Positions 48,360 to 61,501 are shown, counted from the stretch's first letter. The stretch is DNA of 64,000 nucleotides from Triops longicaudatus (GCA_022885665.1 JAGQDJ010000073.1:1-64000), one strand, 5' to 3'. A program made the numbers and translations. The notes: generated by a model not told the origin, from the letters alone.

Positions 48360-49396
48360 TTTTCAAAACACATCACATTAAATTAAGGCAAGAACACCCT
48401 AAATTCCCACGAGATGAATGCTGTCTTTTTGAAGTTTCCACTCTTTTCTTTGTTAAAGAATCTGATTTTGTGAAACTAAGTTTCATACATTACGAGTTTT
48501 GAATTGGCGTGTAAACGGCAACAATCAACGGCAAATTTACTACTTAGTAATGTTTGCGTGAAGAAGATAACAGGCAAAACTTTCTGTTGGACCCAATTTA
48601 GTGAAAAGTAAAAGTCATTATTGATAGTGGAAACAAGTAGGTCCAAGCCGGGAAATACGAACGATAAAGAGGCATCGAACTATGTGAATTTTAGAGAATT
48701 AATACACGTAATACCAATTGTGGCTTTCAGTTTTCAAACTATCCAAAGATGCTTAACATCCTTACTGGACGACAAGACTTAAAAAAAATCCGTTATAATA
48801 ATAAATACTACCATATGTGAACAGTTAATCCAGGTGAACTAGTACAATGAAACTCAATGAAAGGGGAGTCGTTGTCTACATATAGGGAACTAAAAAACGG
48901 AAAGCTAACCTTGCATTCAGCGACCTTGCATGTCCACGTGGCGACAATGAATTACTTTGCTTTTGATTGTGCTGTTGCTCCGTTATAAATGAATAAAGTA
49001 GCACATGCTGGTAGTCATACATTGTTTTCAATTGCTGATTATTTCCAACGTTTGACCGACTGCCAAGACACTGCGCATTTTCGAACTCGATTTTTGGCTT
49101 TGACCCAATGGTAGTTGCCACGACTTTCTATCAACAAACACAGTTAAAAGCCATGAATTCGATGCAAGAGGTTCACAACGATCACTCTTGGGGAAAGTGT
49201 AAAGCCACGCGTTGCTGTACTCCGCAACTGATTTTTCTTTTTAGAGTACTGCATTCATTTGCGCAAAATTGAAACAGCAAAGTCCTTCTTTAAGGGATCA
49301 TTAAAAAAGTACTATATTCTTGACTAAGTTAACCCCTGCAAATCGCAGAAAAAAATACAGTTGATTTAGGAAACGCGGTCAATTCTTTTCAGGAGA
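48360..49396. other. Spacer between the two Cys-rich paralogues
   Basis: About 1 kb of AT-rich sequence with no supported feature. It should hold the promoter of the second paralogue. Confidence 0.5.
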
Positions 49397-50111
49397 ATGC
49401 AAGAACATTGCAGTAATTTGAAGCTCCTCTTCTTCCTAAGTAAGATTCTCTTCCATTTGCTCATTTACTGAAAGTATTGCCACTTTAGTAGTGATTCCAA
49501 TAGTGCGGCCTCGTTTTCTTGAAACGAGTTTTAAGTGCGTTTATAACGAAGGTCGAAAGAGTCCCCTCTCCTTTCTCACCCAAAACGCAGCTAATTACGT
49601 TCAGAAGCCGGATGTCCTAGGAATTTCTTTGTTAGAATGTAGTACTTTGTGTGCAAAAAGAGGCCCAGGATTATGTAACTCGTTCGGCTACAAACCTACA
49701 ACACAAACTTGTTACACGAAGAATGTTAACTCCAATATCACAGGCTACCTCTGCGGGATTTCTTACGAGGTGGCTCGAAATTTCTGTCAATCGTCAGGGC
49801 AGACGTATGTTGCCTTTGGAGGTAACATTCTGGTACGTATTAGAGCCATTAAAAGAACAGGATGTTATGTTGTAGGTGTTAATCAAACAATGATGGAATG
49901 TGTCTGCGGAGGATTCGTAGAAGGGGGCAAGTGGAAAATATCTTCCTTGATCAGGTATGACTGCATTGATGCCTGTCAAGCCAAACGACCTTGCACGATT
50001 CAGAACGGGCTTCTCGCTTCGTGTCAACTTTGTGATGGATTACCGACGGATTGTAACTATGTACCTCACGTGGACAACGAGCTCTTTCGTGCGTTGTGTA
50101 CCACCTTATAG
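49397..50111 (+). CDS. Small secreted cysteine-rich protein, paralogue 2
   Basis: Exons 49397-49439, 49489-49821 and 49876-50111 join to 203 aa. A hydrophobic start (LKLLFFLIVIPIV) looks like a signal peptide. The body aligns with paralogue 1: SFKCVYNEGR, CSTLCAKRGPGLCNSFGY, GYLCGI, TYVAFGG, then MMECVCGGF, CIDACQAKRPC and CQLCDG. Both introns are in the same phase 1 positions as in paralogue 1. The second intron is only 54 bp (GTAACA...TGTAG), a multiple of three with no stop, so it also reads through as one ORF with 18 extra residues. Comparison with paralogue 1 supports its removal. Function unknown. Confidence 0.75.
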
Positions 50112-51514
50112 TAAGGACGCAAGCTAACAGCGGAATATTCATAATGCAATTTTTCGTGAATTTTCAATAAGAGCTCCGAAAGTACACGCTTGAATGCAAT
50201 TGTTCCTTTGCCAGACAAAGCTATCCAATGGTATTCAGTTTTTAAGAAATTTAAAAAGCAATTTATGGAAAGGAAAAAGCCGTAGCAGAGGAGAATCAGG
50301 ACAATTACAACACGTCGAACTATGTGGAATATCGCCCCATTCAAATTGTTGGCTCGTGGTATTAATTTGGACATTTATTTTAATGCTACCAAATAGCCAA
50401 TGCTGAAGATCTAAGTATGTTTTTAGCCTTCAGAAACGCAAAGAAGCAAAACGAAAGTTTTCCTGCTTCATTTATCAGCCCTGTTTTTCATATTTTGACT
50501 AAACACAGAAGAGCTTGATTCATTTTTATATTAAACTGCACTCCCATTTCTGCTACTTTACAATATATTCGTCAATTGGAAAACATCCAAGATATCTTGT
50601 GAATGAAATGACACTCGAGAGTATTCTATGAAGGAGGAATTAAAATTCAGTCCAAAAGACAAAAATGTGACCTTTTCCAACCTTTCTTGCTATCTCCCAC
50701 ATCTCGCTTTGACGACGAATGGAAACAAACATTCCACTTCAAACACGTAAGTGACGAAATTGTACTGGAACAATAAAAACGTCCTATTGGTAGCCTATAT
50801 ATCTACTTAGCAATTGAACTGATAACAATGAGCGTATGAACAAAGGATGAACGGATAACGAGCTCAGTTTACGAACGCAGAATGAACTTCATTTTCGCTA
50901 GCACTCTCTCAACAAAGGATTCGAGGCTCGTATACAGGAGGAACGGGGCATTGTGGATAATTTTTGTGCTTTTTAGTTTTCACTCCACGTGCAGACAAAA
51001 GTTTAGCCCCAAACCATATTCATTCGATGAATTAGGGTCATGGCAATGAAACGAGGTATTGTATGCTTCAAGAAGACAAAAAACAAGACCAAATGACAAT
51101 GAAAATTGGAGTTTAATCGAATACAGGTCCCTCAAACGAACCATTAGGGACGTCAGTGGAAGCGGCCTTGGTAAAATTGTTTTAAGCCGTCTTGTGTACT
51201 GGTTACTTGCAACAGCAATTCGTAACACAATCTACTGATCTTTGCTGGCTTAACCTAATGACACCTGCGAGCTCGTAAAGTGCTTATGTGCTTTTCATCT
51301 TTAAGACTTAGTTCCTTCGTTTTTTCTCAATAATAATTAAGAAAAATACGCATTTTAGCTAAGGAATGAAACACTTTGAACGTAGTACAAGATAGCAAGA
51401 ATTTTGCTTAGCAATCGCTCGCTGCAGAAGGTATCGGACGTTTCGGAATTCTTACGCAAGGTTGCGATCCGCGGTTCGCCTAGTTTGTGGTTCCCGTGTT
51501 AGTATCACGCGGGA
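50112..51514. other. Intergenic, Cys-rich gene to IMMP1L
   Basis: About 1.4 kb, AT-rich, no supported gene. The 3' part should include the IMMP1L promoter. Confidence 0.5.
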
Positions 51515-52364
51515 ATGTGGAATATTACCTTACGATGTTTACAATACGGATGCCTCGCGCACTGTTTTACGGAATATATCGGCAATGTAATTGTAGTAAG
51601 TAAAAGAAATTCTGATATTTCATTAGCCAATGTATTAATTCTAATTTATGCAAAATACAGTGTACAGGACCTTCTATGGAGCCGACAATTCAGTCTAGTG
51701 ACATACTTTTAACGGACCAAATTAGCCCCAAGTTAAGAAAATACAACAGGGGTGATGTGGTTATCTCACGTTCTCCTGCAGATCCGCAAATGCTCATATG
51801 CAAACGTATTGTAGCTGTTGCCGGAGATAAATACCAAGACGGATTTCGCGCCAAATACGTAAATTTGAACTTCTTACATAATTCTTGTTGCTTAAATTGT
51901 TAATTTTCATTTCAAAGTTTAAAATAAAACGGAAAATAATGGATTTGAGCCGTTTCTATTCAAAATCTGCTGTCTCTAAGCAATTTCTAATGTTTTGATC
52001 GCTTTGGTGCTGTATAATTGATAACTTCCCCTGTATCAATACTAAGACAATTATCGTTTACTTGGACATCAATATCGATATCAACTAACTGCGCACGTTT
52101 TAAACGGCTAAAAACGAAGACAAGTTTTTACAAAGACTTTTTTCAGGATTTTTAGTATTTTTCTAAGTATAATTGTCTAAAAATGTGGTAAAACGCGTGT
52201 AATTTAATACAATAACTGTGTAGGTTCCGCGAGGTTGCGTGTGGCTGGAAGGTGACAACACTGACGATTCCAAAGATTCCCGTGATTTCGGCCCAGTGTC
52301 CCAAGCACTGATTAAAGGACGTGTATTAGCCAAAGTCTGGCCTAGAATTGAGCCTATAAGGTGA
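51515..52364 (+). CDS. IMMP1L: Mitochondrial inner membrane protease subunit 1
   Basis: Signal-peptidase-like enzyme that removes sorting signals in the mitochondrial intermembrane space. Exons 51515-51595, 51661-51858 and 52224-52364 join in phase to 139 aa; human IMMP1L is 166 aa. The N-terminal segment LQYGCLAHCFTEYIGNVIV matches the human transmembrane region. The nucleophile Ser is in CTGPSMEPTI, the general-base Lys in ICKRIVAVAGDK, and the S26 box D is VWLEGDN followed by DSRDFGPV. It ends KVWPRIEPIR. It converges with RARS1, whose stop codon lies 98 bp away on the other strand. Confidence 0.95.
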
Positions 52365-52462
52365 AAACTCACAGGTTGGTGTATAATAGAGTCCTAGTCT
52401 ACAGTCCGAAATCCTGTATTAGCCCGAGAAAAACATAAACAAATTCTTTCACGCGGTCTTCT

Positions 52463-55400
52463 TCACATACGGTCAACAGGATTTAGCCCCAAAATCGCAA
52501 AACCTTTGCCCATAACGGCTGCCGTTGCTTCACACAGAAGAAGCCTTTCCATGTGGATCTTCACAATCTCACCTACACACGAGAAAGATCTATTACTTTT
52601 CTGTTTTTTCAAATATTCGCATTTAATCACTAATTAAAAAAACGCCGTGCGAAACAACATTTTTTACCTGACTTCTTATCTTTCTCAACGCAATAGCAAA
52701 CGTCGTAGAACTCCGAGAAGGTCGTACTCAGTTCATATAAAAATTCACATAAGGTGTGTAGGCAAAGATCTTCCGTAATGCGACTAACGAGTTCAGGGAA
52801 ACGCAGCAAGGCTTTCATCAATTTCAGCTCCCTTTCGTGTTCCAATTTGAGTTCACCGCTTTCGGCAAAAGCCCGTAACTGCTCGCTAGTCACGCCCGCA
52901 GTCCGTGCGATACTTCTGATGCGAGTGTACGCGTACAATAAATAAACGGCAGTATTGCCCTTATCTTCCAACATCTGATAAAAGCGAGAAACAAATTTAA
53001 TTAATGTTACTTCTACTTAAAATTTATTACTTATTGAAGAATTTAAGAAATAATTACTTTATCAAAGGAAAAGACGTATTCGTGGTTCCTATTATGCGAC
53101 AAATCCGCGTATTTAATGCAACCGTACGCTACAGCGTTTTGTGCAGCTCGTAACTCCTCTTCGTTAAGCACTTTGTCGCGTTCTTTTTCTTTCAGCTTGT
53201 CACCAGCGCGTTTCAAACCTGCAATTACAGCAAATTAATAACTCGTTTCTTTAAAATAGCTTCCAGGAGTATTTAAATATGCCCTAGAATTAAATCTAGG
53301 CTAGTACCTTCATCCAATAGGTCAATTAGCCTTACAGTATCGCCAGAACGCGTCTTAAACTTCTTGCGATCTTCACCTAACACAACTCCAAAGCCCACGT
53401 GATCAATCCGTACCTTGGCTGGATCGAAAATTCCGGCCTTTTCTGCGCAGCCGAACAAGGCTTGGAAATGGGTTGCCTGTCCAAAGAAATCTTCGCTATT
53501 ACTCCGTTTTATTTATTAAAATAAACGGAAAAAGATTTGAAAATAGGAGAAGGAACTACAAACCTGTCCAGCGTCGGTGACGTAAATGATCCAATCGGCG
53601 TTTTCCTCCTCGATACGCTGTTTAATACAAGCCATATCGGAGGTATCGTACGTAAACCCGCCGTCTGACTTGACTATGGTCAAAGGAATGGTACATTTGG
53701 GCGTGAACATAATCTTCCGCCCCTCGTCTTCTTCCAGCATCCCTTTAGACGCCAATTCCTCTACCACTTTCACCATCCGGTCCTGGTAATAAGACTCGCC
53801 CCTCTCAACCAACCGAATCTGCAGTCTATCGTAGATCTTCTGGAATTCTACACGTACAACACAAACTTACGAATTAGTACCAAAAAATTAAATATTTTTT
53901 TCTACACTAATCGAATTGAATTACAACTAAATTAAATGTATTTAAATAAAATGGAATATCTAATCTAATATTCAATAGAAAAATAAAAAATACATACATG
54001 AATATATATAGTCCATAAAAAAAGTATTCCACATATATGGTCACATTTGTATGTGAGACAATGCAAAAAATATTACATATATACGTATAATACGGGTAAA
54101 TGTGTTAACGTATCAAGTAAAAAGTAGCACATAAAAATACCGTTTCTAGAAACCTCGCAAATGGCCTGCCAGCCTTTGACGTAATCCGGATCATGGCTTT
54201 GCAGCTTCACTACACAAGCGTAGGCGCGTTTCTTGAATTCCGCATCTTCGTCAAATCGGGCCTTGGATTCCTAAAACGAAAATTTTACTTTTAGTAACGT
54301 CGGAAATCATCTTAAACATTTAAAATAGACATTATAGTAAAAAAAAAAATTAGGACAGAAGTGAGCAGAAGTCTAAAAATTCAATTTAAAAAAGAAGGTT
54401 ATCTTGAGTTTCGTGAAAATTTTGCCTTGTAAAAGCTCTGCAAGTCGCCAATGGGCGGCGTTTCTTCACGGAACTTGGGGAAGCGATCTTCCAAGTGCGC
54501 TAAAAGCATTCCAAATTGGGTTCCCCAATCTCCTACATGATTCAATCTCAGAACATCATGACCCAAGAATTCCAAAAGCCTTGCAATGCTGTCTCCAATG
54601 ATGGTGGACCTGAAAAAGATTTTTTTTTGTTATTTTTATCACTTCTCGTTAAAAAGTGTGCTTTTTACACCTAAATAAAGATTTGCAAACGTTTAAATTA
54701 CCGCAAATGGCCAACATGCATCTCTTTGGCAATGTTAGGCGACGAAAAGTCGATCACAACCCGCTTTTTAGCCACGCCTCCAGGTGGACGAACGCCCTTT
54801 TTCACCAAGTTCGCCAATTCTTTGCAAAGCACTTCCTTATTCAGTGTGATATTAATGAAACCCGGCCCAGCGATATCCAATTTCGCGATTAATTCATCTT
54901 TCCCAGCTGCAGCGATGATTTTCTGCGCAACTTCTTGAGGCTTCAGCTTCGAACCTTGGGCTTTCAACAACTGGGAAACATAATAAAAAGTATTAGATTT
55001 TACTTTAAAGAATGTTCGTATCTGCATTTATTTGTGTGATTTGAATGGGATGAAAAGTAATTAAAAGCTAATTGCCTGCGATGGCTTCGAAATAGAAAAA
55101 TTCCTACGAAAATTCCATAACGAAATGAATTAAAGAATGAGGTATTACTTGACAAATAGCCATTGAAGCATTGCATTGATAGTCTCCAAATTTCGCATTC
55201 GAGGAAGGAACGACGAGAACTGGCGTTTCCGGCAAATCAGGAAAAGCTGTTCGAACTGCGTTACCAAAAATTTGGCTTAGCTTATCTTGAATGTTTAACA
55301 TTCCGTCTTCGGAGGACGACACAGCTTGGGTAGGTTTTCCGTTTTGCTTTTCCAAGGTCGCGACAGCCTTAAGAAAGAATATATGAATAAACTGACTAAC

Positions 55401-55706
55401 GTAATATGGAAACTACAAACGTAATATCACTGTGATCCTTACAGCTTTGAGGATATCAAGCCTGTATTTTAGCTTAGCGTTTTCTACCAAAAGCTGCTCT
55501 AATTCTGGGTTGCTTTCTGTCGAACTAGCTTCGTTTGATGGAGCAGAACCATTTTTGAGAATACTGTACTGGGCTGTTAGCTTTTTAAGTTCAAGTTCCT
55601 GCAAAAAAAAATAACAAGTTTTCATAAGCTTTTAACATATGATACTATATTTTCTATGGCTAGTTACCGCAGTATTTGCACGATTGCTCAAATTCCTTAA
55701 ATCCAT
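52463..55706 (-). CDS. RARS1: Arginyl-tRNA synthetase, cytosolic
   Basis: Class Ia enzyme charging tRNA-Arg. Eleven exons (minus): 55668-55706, 55443-55598, 55149-55367, 54702-54970, 54426-54609, 54141-54270, 53564-53847, 53308-53476, 53058-53218, 52668-52974 and 52463-52572. They join to 675 aa; human RARS1 is 660. The N-terminal leucine-rich coiled coil (LKKLTAQYSILK) is typical of the animal form in the multisynthetase complex. The catalytic core has the HIGH-type motif AKEMHVGHLRSTIIGDS, split by intron 4, then NHVGDWGTQFGML, VKSDGGFTYDTSD, DAGQATHFQALF and the KMSK-equivalent region KKFKTRSGDTVRL. The anticodon-binding domain ends at GLNPVDRM, as in the family. Intron 5 starts with GC (TACAAG then GCAAAA). 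Head-to-head with FLAD1, 715 bp between start codons. Confidence 0.97.
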
Positions 55707-56421
55707 AATGAAAACACCTTGAATTTCCTAAATATGGTGCAAAACCGTAACCCACAGCGTGGAAACGTGATTTTCCTGTTCAGTTTCCAAAAGGATCCTT
55801 TCTGCTATACGGGGTTTACTCTTCTCTTGCCAATTTCAGTCTGGTGCCCTTTCTAATGCCGCACTAACGGACAGAATCTAGCAAAAAGATGAAAAATGCT
55901 TTTCACGTGAAGCGATCTGCTAAGAATAATTTTCCTTTCCGCTAAGCTCCGCCTCTAACGGCAGTATCCAAAACTTACCCCTTTAGGTTAACGCCCCCTA
56001 AGCTGCTATTCCAGTGTTAGTGCCGTTATATTTCTGTTAACTTAGCGGGATTACACAAATAATCCGGTTTTCTCCCATATAACGGGTTACTTCCGCACTA
56101 TTTAGTGAAATTTATCTACAGTGACTAGGAAGAAGTTCCCTAGGTACGAAATTTATCAAATTAAGCCTAATTAAAAATAAAAACCGTAGTTATGGCCGCA
56201 TTTCCGTGTCGCTTACCGTCCTGGCTTTTGATTTTGGGGTCCAAATCGCCGTTACCTCGTGTTTTTAAAACCTCAAAAGCACCTTGTTATATTCAGCAGA
56301 CTTGCTTGCACATTCGGTGTACCGTACGTTCCGAAAAGCGCACTTCAACTCACGTGTTTTCAGCCTTTAAAAAATGTAACTTCTATAGTTTCAAAAATTA
56401 ATTCTATTCTGTAAATAGAGA
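55707..56421. promoter_or_regulatory. Shared RARS1/FLAD1 intergenic region, probable bidirectional promoter
   Basis: The two divergent housekeeping start codons are 715 bp apart, so both promoters must lie here. I see no clear TATA box. A plus-strand upstream ORF (56192-56401) precedes FLAD1. Confidence 0.45.
56192..56401 (+). other. Upstream ORF in the FLAD1 leader
   Basis: A 69-codon ORF ending 20 bp before the FLAD1 start, in a different frame. Its N-terminus (MAAFPCRLPSWLLILGSKS) followed by many Arg/Lys and few acidic residues resembles a mitochondrial presequence. It could be a regulatory uORF, or a targeting exon joined by splicing. Neither is shown by the sequence. Confidence 0.3.
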
Positions 56422-59400
56422 ATGGCTCAACCGGACGCTGGCATTCTGGTCATCGGTGACGAAGTCCTTAAAGGCCACGTACGGGACACCAACTCTCATT
56501 TCTGTTGCCAAAAGCTCTATTCCTGGGGCGTCAAAGTCAAAAAGATCTCAGTTGTGTCGGATAATATCGACGCCATAGCGCAAGAAATCCAAAATCTCTC
56601 CAAGAAATATACATTCGTCATCACGTCGGGTGGTATCGGCCCTACCCATGACGACATTTCGTACCAGGGCGTGGCCAAAGGCCTTGGAGAGCGTCTCATC
56701 CTCCATCCAGATCTCTTAAAACTTATGCGAAAAATATTTCCAAAACATGTCTGGTCACCCGAACTTCTTGAAACGTTCCGATCCGTTGAGCCGGAAGATA
56801 AACTCGTTGATCAGATCGATCCTACCTTGAGAATGGCGTTGGTGCCCGAAAGTTCTATATTACACCACCAAACTAACGGCAAAAACGAGGATCAGTTAGC
56901 TTGTTTCGGCGAAATGTTCCCCATTATCCAAGCCAAAAACGTGTACGTGTTGCCAGGCATTCCTTCGTACTTTGAACGCGATCTCAACTTCCTCGAACCT
57001 GTGCTGAGTCCCACAAATTGTCGATTTTACCTCCAAGAATTTTTTCTTAACATAGGAGAGTTTCGAATAGCTGCGCTACTGCAAGAAACTGTGAACCGCT
57101 TCGGGATAGAAGGAGATAGCAAGGTTTCAGTGGGTTGCTACCCGGTGTTGGATAATCCAGTTTACGCCACAAGATTAACGATAGAAGCCATGACCGAAGC
57201 CAGCGTCCGACAAGCGTCACAGTTTTTAATTGACAGATTACCCGAGCAAAGTATCGTTTCGATGGAAGACAACCATGCGGGCACGCAAAATGGGTTGCCT
57301 TTTGGCGATAAAAAGGCCTTGCAGTTGGAAGAATTGATTAACACGCCGGAGAAAAAGGATTGCAAACTCTACCGCCCGGTTAAAGAAGCATCGGAGGTAA
57401 TTTTACAACGTTTATTGATGTTGAAATTGTTAAGTGTAAGTGTGCCCGAGCGTTGAAATCGAAAATTGGCTAAAATTTGACATCTCAACTAACCTCAACG
57501 CTGACTATTCATGACATTAAAACGAAGAAAAGGGAAAAAAATGGCCAGGGCTTTGATGTGAGAAATTAAAGCGTAACTGCAACGGAAGACTTCATAGTAT
57601 TTTGGGAGATGCGACTGTAATGTATTTAGTTTTAAGTCCCTATAGTAGTGCGGGGCAGTTTGGACAGTTTTTTGACATTAATTTTTTATTTTGCGTGCAG
57701 ATAACACTGTAGCATGAAAATGTGCTTTTTAGGTGCACTGCTATTCTCTATATTAAGTGCGTTTCCGAGAGCTTTAAGAAACGAAAAGCAAGGTTATACG
57801 ACCGTGAAAACTACCAGCTCTTCCGGATGTATAAACAATCAAGGCTATTTTTTTTTTAGCGTGCTCCTACTGCCATCTATTATATGGAAGTGCAATTTTA
57901 CCTAAAAAACGGCTTCTAGATTATAAATATGTCCGGAAATGAGCATGATGGATAGTTTAGACGACCGTAAACCAAAGAAGTAGAAATATTTCCTTACATT
58001 GTCCATTCGTCGCATAGCCAAGCAGATTAATAGCTTAGTTTGTATGTTTCTTTGTTGTGTTTGTTAACTGGTTTTTCCTCGACGCCTTTTCCTTGACATG
58101 CATGTTGTGCTAGTTTTAACTGTTAGATGGCGACTCTGGAGGACAAACGAGCTTTACAATAATATCGCAAACTATTTTTTCGGGTACATAAAATAAATGT
58201 AACAATGAAACATTAAGAAAAGGTTTGTTATATAAATAGCCACAGAGTTAGTTTTAATATTTTCTTGTGCAACTTTTATTATTTCCCCATTTAAATTTTG
58301 CCCGTGTATAGTTGTAAAGCGTTTGTAGTTTATTAGCTGTGAATTTTGTACAAATTGTACTACGTCCGGATTGTCCCGTCCTCCTATCGTATGAAAAAAG
58401 TGTGTTAAATTTTTCTTCACTAAAGAGCTCGTAACTAAAAATAAATCTATCTATATTTCAGTACTTTCCAATATACCCTGTATCGGGGCAGTTTGAACAC
58501 CTTGAGTAGGTCCAGGAGAAATAAAGTATAAGATATATCCTTAGCACTAGTACAAGCGAAAAAAGTCGTAGGGGAAATAGAATGGCCAACATAGGAAACT
58601 ACTTAAGGAAGAACTGAATATTTCAAAAACTAAGCTCTCCATGTTTTCTTGAGTGGAAGTTGTCCAAAGTGTCCCCGTTTCCCCTATTTCTGGTTTCTCT
58701 CTTAAATAATACTAACAATAATAAAATGTTCAGTAGTTTTCAACGTGTTTCTTTAACTAAAACTTAAACTGAATGCGATCGGCAAACGTATATTTATGTT
58801 TTTGCCCCCGGTTTTCAATCATACTATAGAACTTCGAGTAATTGTATCCCCGTAATAGCAAAGGAAGGGTAGTCCGCCTTCCAAACTTTAATGAATTGGT
58901 GGTCCGTATTCACGGGAAGTTTTACGAACCGCTGACGCGGTGGACTGTTATTGTGTCGGGTAGAAGTGAGGAAGTTGAGCTCCTGCCTTTATGTGAGTTA
59001 GCTGTTGACTTTTAGGGTAAAGCGAAGGAAATCGATAAAGGATGAATTTCCTGGTTGTTTTAAAGAATTGTATTGCAACAAGGCAGGCAAAATTTTTGTT
59101 TCGCATTTCTTGTTCGGTGCGAGTAAAAAAAAAAAAAAAAAAAAAAAAAGGAGGTGTTAATCCTTTGATCTTTTCTATATACTATTTGTTCCCAGACGTC
59201 AAAATGAGCTGACGTTAAGTTTTTCGCCGTCTAGAACAAACATCAATCGTACCTCCTTTTTCTCTCCATCAGGTTTTGTGACATAAAAAAAGAAAAAAAA
59301 AATGCAGAAAAGGCATTATATCGATTTGTGCGGGCTTCAGCTCTCGTATTTCTCCATAATATGTCTGTATTAAGTTATTGTTATAAAAAATCCACCTGCT

Positions 59401-61501
59401 GGTAAGTATACTGGCAACAACCTGAAGCTTTTCAATCCGTTTAGTGCCTTTTTTATGTCTTTATTTTTTGCTTTTTATACAAAAAGTTGGTTATTTTGTT
59501 CCTGATTGCGTATATATTTCAACAGCTTAATTTCCTTGACAGGCCAATTATCCGTCTGCGTGGAATTAATTTAATGTTAATTGCCTTGATTAGCTTCGCT
59601 TAATCGTATTTCGTCCATTAGACGTTGCGTATTGTAGATTAAATATGAAGGTTCTTGGTTTCACCGCTTGGAGCGCTAGCCGTGTTGCTTTCCTAATAAA
59701 CGATTGAACACGTGCAAATCATGCACAAATGTAAATATTTACCTTTTTAATCTATAAGAGTGGCGCTTCAAGTGGTGTAAGCAAGAACTTTAACGTGGAA
59801 TACGCCCTGTTAGCTATGAGGTTTCAAATATCATTTAGTGGATGATAAAGTGAAAGAAAAAAAAAGAAACAATTTCTGTTCTTACAATATCGTAGTTTCG
59901 TATCACATTTCGTCCCTTTAATTTTTCTCTCTTCTTACACTTTTTCTTGGTGTTTTTCTCTCCTTTTCAGGTCATTAAAGAATGTTTCCAGAAGTACTCT
60001 CCGGAAGAGATTTGCGTCTGCTTCAACGGCGGGAAAGATTGCACTGCCTTGTTGCATTTGGTTCACCTCTTTCGGCAGATATTAAAGATTTCCAGCACGT
60101 ACCCTTTACAAGCTATGTACATAATCTGTCCGGATCCATTCCCCGAAGTGGAAGCTTTTATTGAGGAAGCGCAGAAAAGGTTTTCTTCTTCGTCCATTTC
60201 GACTCCTCTTCCCCTAGTAGTCTGTCTCACTAGCTCTTCATCCCTTTTTTGCCCCCTAATTCGCTCTCTTCGCCTTCTTCCTCGAGTTGCTAGGCGACTT
60301 AACAAGGTTGTCGGTCTCGCAAATTGCCTCTTTGCATTTTATAAAGACCTTTTCATTTTTCTTTAATTTTTTCTGTATTTTTTTCTATATTCTATTGCAT
60401 CCCCAGATACAATCTCCAATTATGGTCAGTACCCGGACCTATTAAACCAGGCTTGGACCAGTTTTTGAAAACACATCCACAAATTAAAGCCGTTTTTATG
60501 GGAAACAGAAAAACCGATCCTTATTCCGACAAACTTACACCGTTCCAAGTAAGTACAACATCAAGTGGAATTTTTAGGAATTACATTAAGCAGTGCTTCT
60601 CAAACCTACGTTAATTGCTCTAAATATGGAGTGGTGAAACACCCAAAATGGGTTTCGTGGATAACAGTATGTGTCTGAAGGCAAACTTATAATTTAAATG
60701 GAAAATATTGGATTACTGTGAGTACTGTTTCTTTCGGAAAAAACACCGCTTAATATCTAAAATTGGATAAATGTCGTTTAGATTTGGGTAACAGCAAATA
60801 CCAAGAAAAATCGAAACTAAAAATGTTTTAAAATTTTGTTCTAATAACATTTTCGTTACGGAAGGGCCGAAATGCATTGGCCAAACCTCTTATGGCGAAC
60901 TAGAAGTTATCAGCGGAATATGAACGAGTTCACAAAAAGCTCCTAACAGTAATGTTATTGAAGTAGATCTCTTTAACATGACGAGGAGTATTTGTTAAGA
61001 AATTCTGTTTTGAATTTTTCTTAAGTAGTGCAAATTTTAACTGTCTTTAATGTCAATAATCGGCGTCGACAAATTGAAGAAAACGCTTAAAAATAAGAGT
61101 TTACGCTAGATAAAATAATTAATAATAAAATTAATAGTAAAAATGAATAAGAATATAAGAATAAAAAATATTTAAAAATATATTAAAAGATAAATAATAA
61201 AAAAACACTTCAAAAAATGACGCCTCAACACGTTCGGAGCATTGAGATTTAGCTAAAATCGTTAACATCTACAAAAAGTAGTGTAAGAGACAAATTTTTA
61301 CAAGCTAATGAGCGATAAAGGTTTGAGAAGCACTGTGTTAGTAAGAAGCTTAGATTTTAATGGAGGGCAATCTGCGTAGTTTACGGATCCGGGTTGGCCG
61401 CCGGTTATGCGCGTCTTTCCATTATTGGAATGGACGTATGACGACTTGTGGGCCTTTCTGCGAGGCTTTGACGTCCCTTATTGCTCGCTTTATGATGAAG
61501 G
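56422..61501 (+). CDS. FLAD1: FAD synthase (3' end not found)
   Basis: Converts FMN and ATP to FAD. Exons seen: 56422-57396, 59971-60179, 60407-60548 and 61380-61501, in phase. Exon 1 (325 codons) is the molybdopterin-binding-like domain: VIGDEVLKGHVRDTNS, VITSGGIGPTHDDISYQGVA and VYVLPGIPSYFERDL. Exons 2-4 are the PAPS-reductase-like FAD synthase domain: VCFNGGKDCTALLHL (PP-loop), IICPDPFPEVEAFIEEAQKR, AVFMGNRKTDPYSDKL, TDPGWPPVMRVFPLLEWTYD and DVPYCSLYDEG. The donor GTAAGT at 61502 is good, but the expected next exon (YTSLG-type) was not recognised in the remaining 2.5 kb, so the gene probably runs off the right edge. 325+69+47+40 codons are visible. Confidence 0.93.
57397..59970 (+). other. 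FLAD1 intron 1 with repeat debris
   Basis: A 2.6-kb intron, long for this locus. CGGGGCAGTTTGGAC (about 57651) recurs as CGGGGCAGTTTGAAC (about 58486), and an inverted GTCCAAAGTGTCCCC lies near 58660. A 25-base poly-A run is at 59125-59149. No gene seen. Confidence 0.5.
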
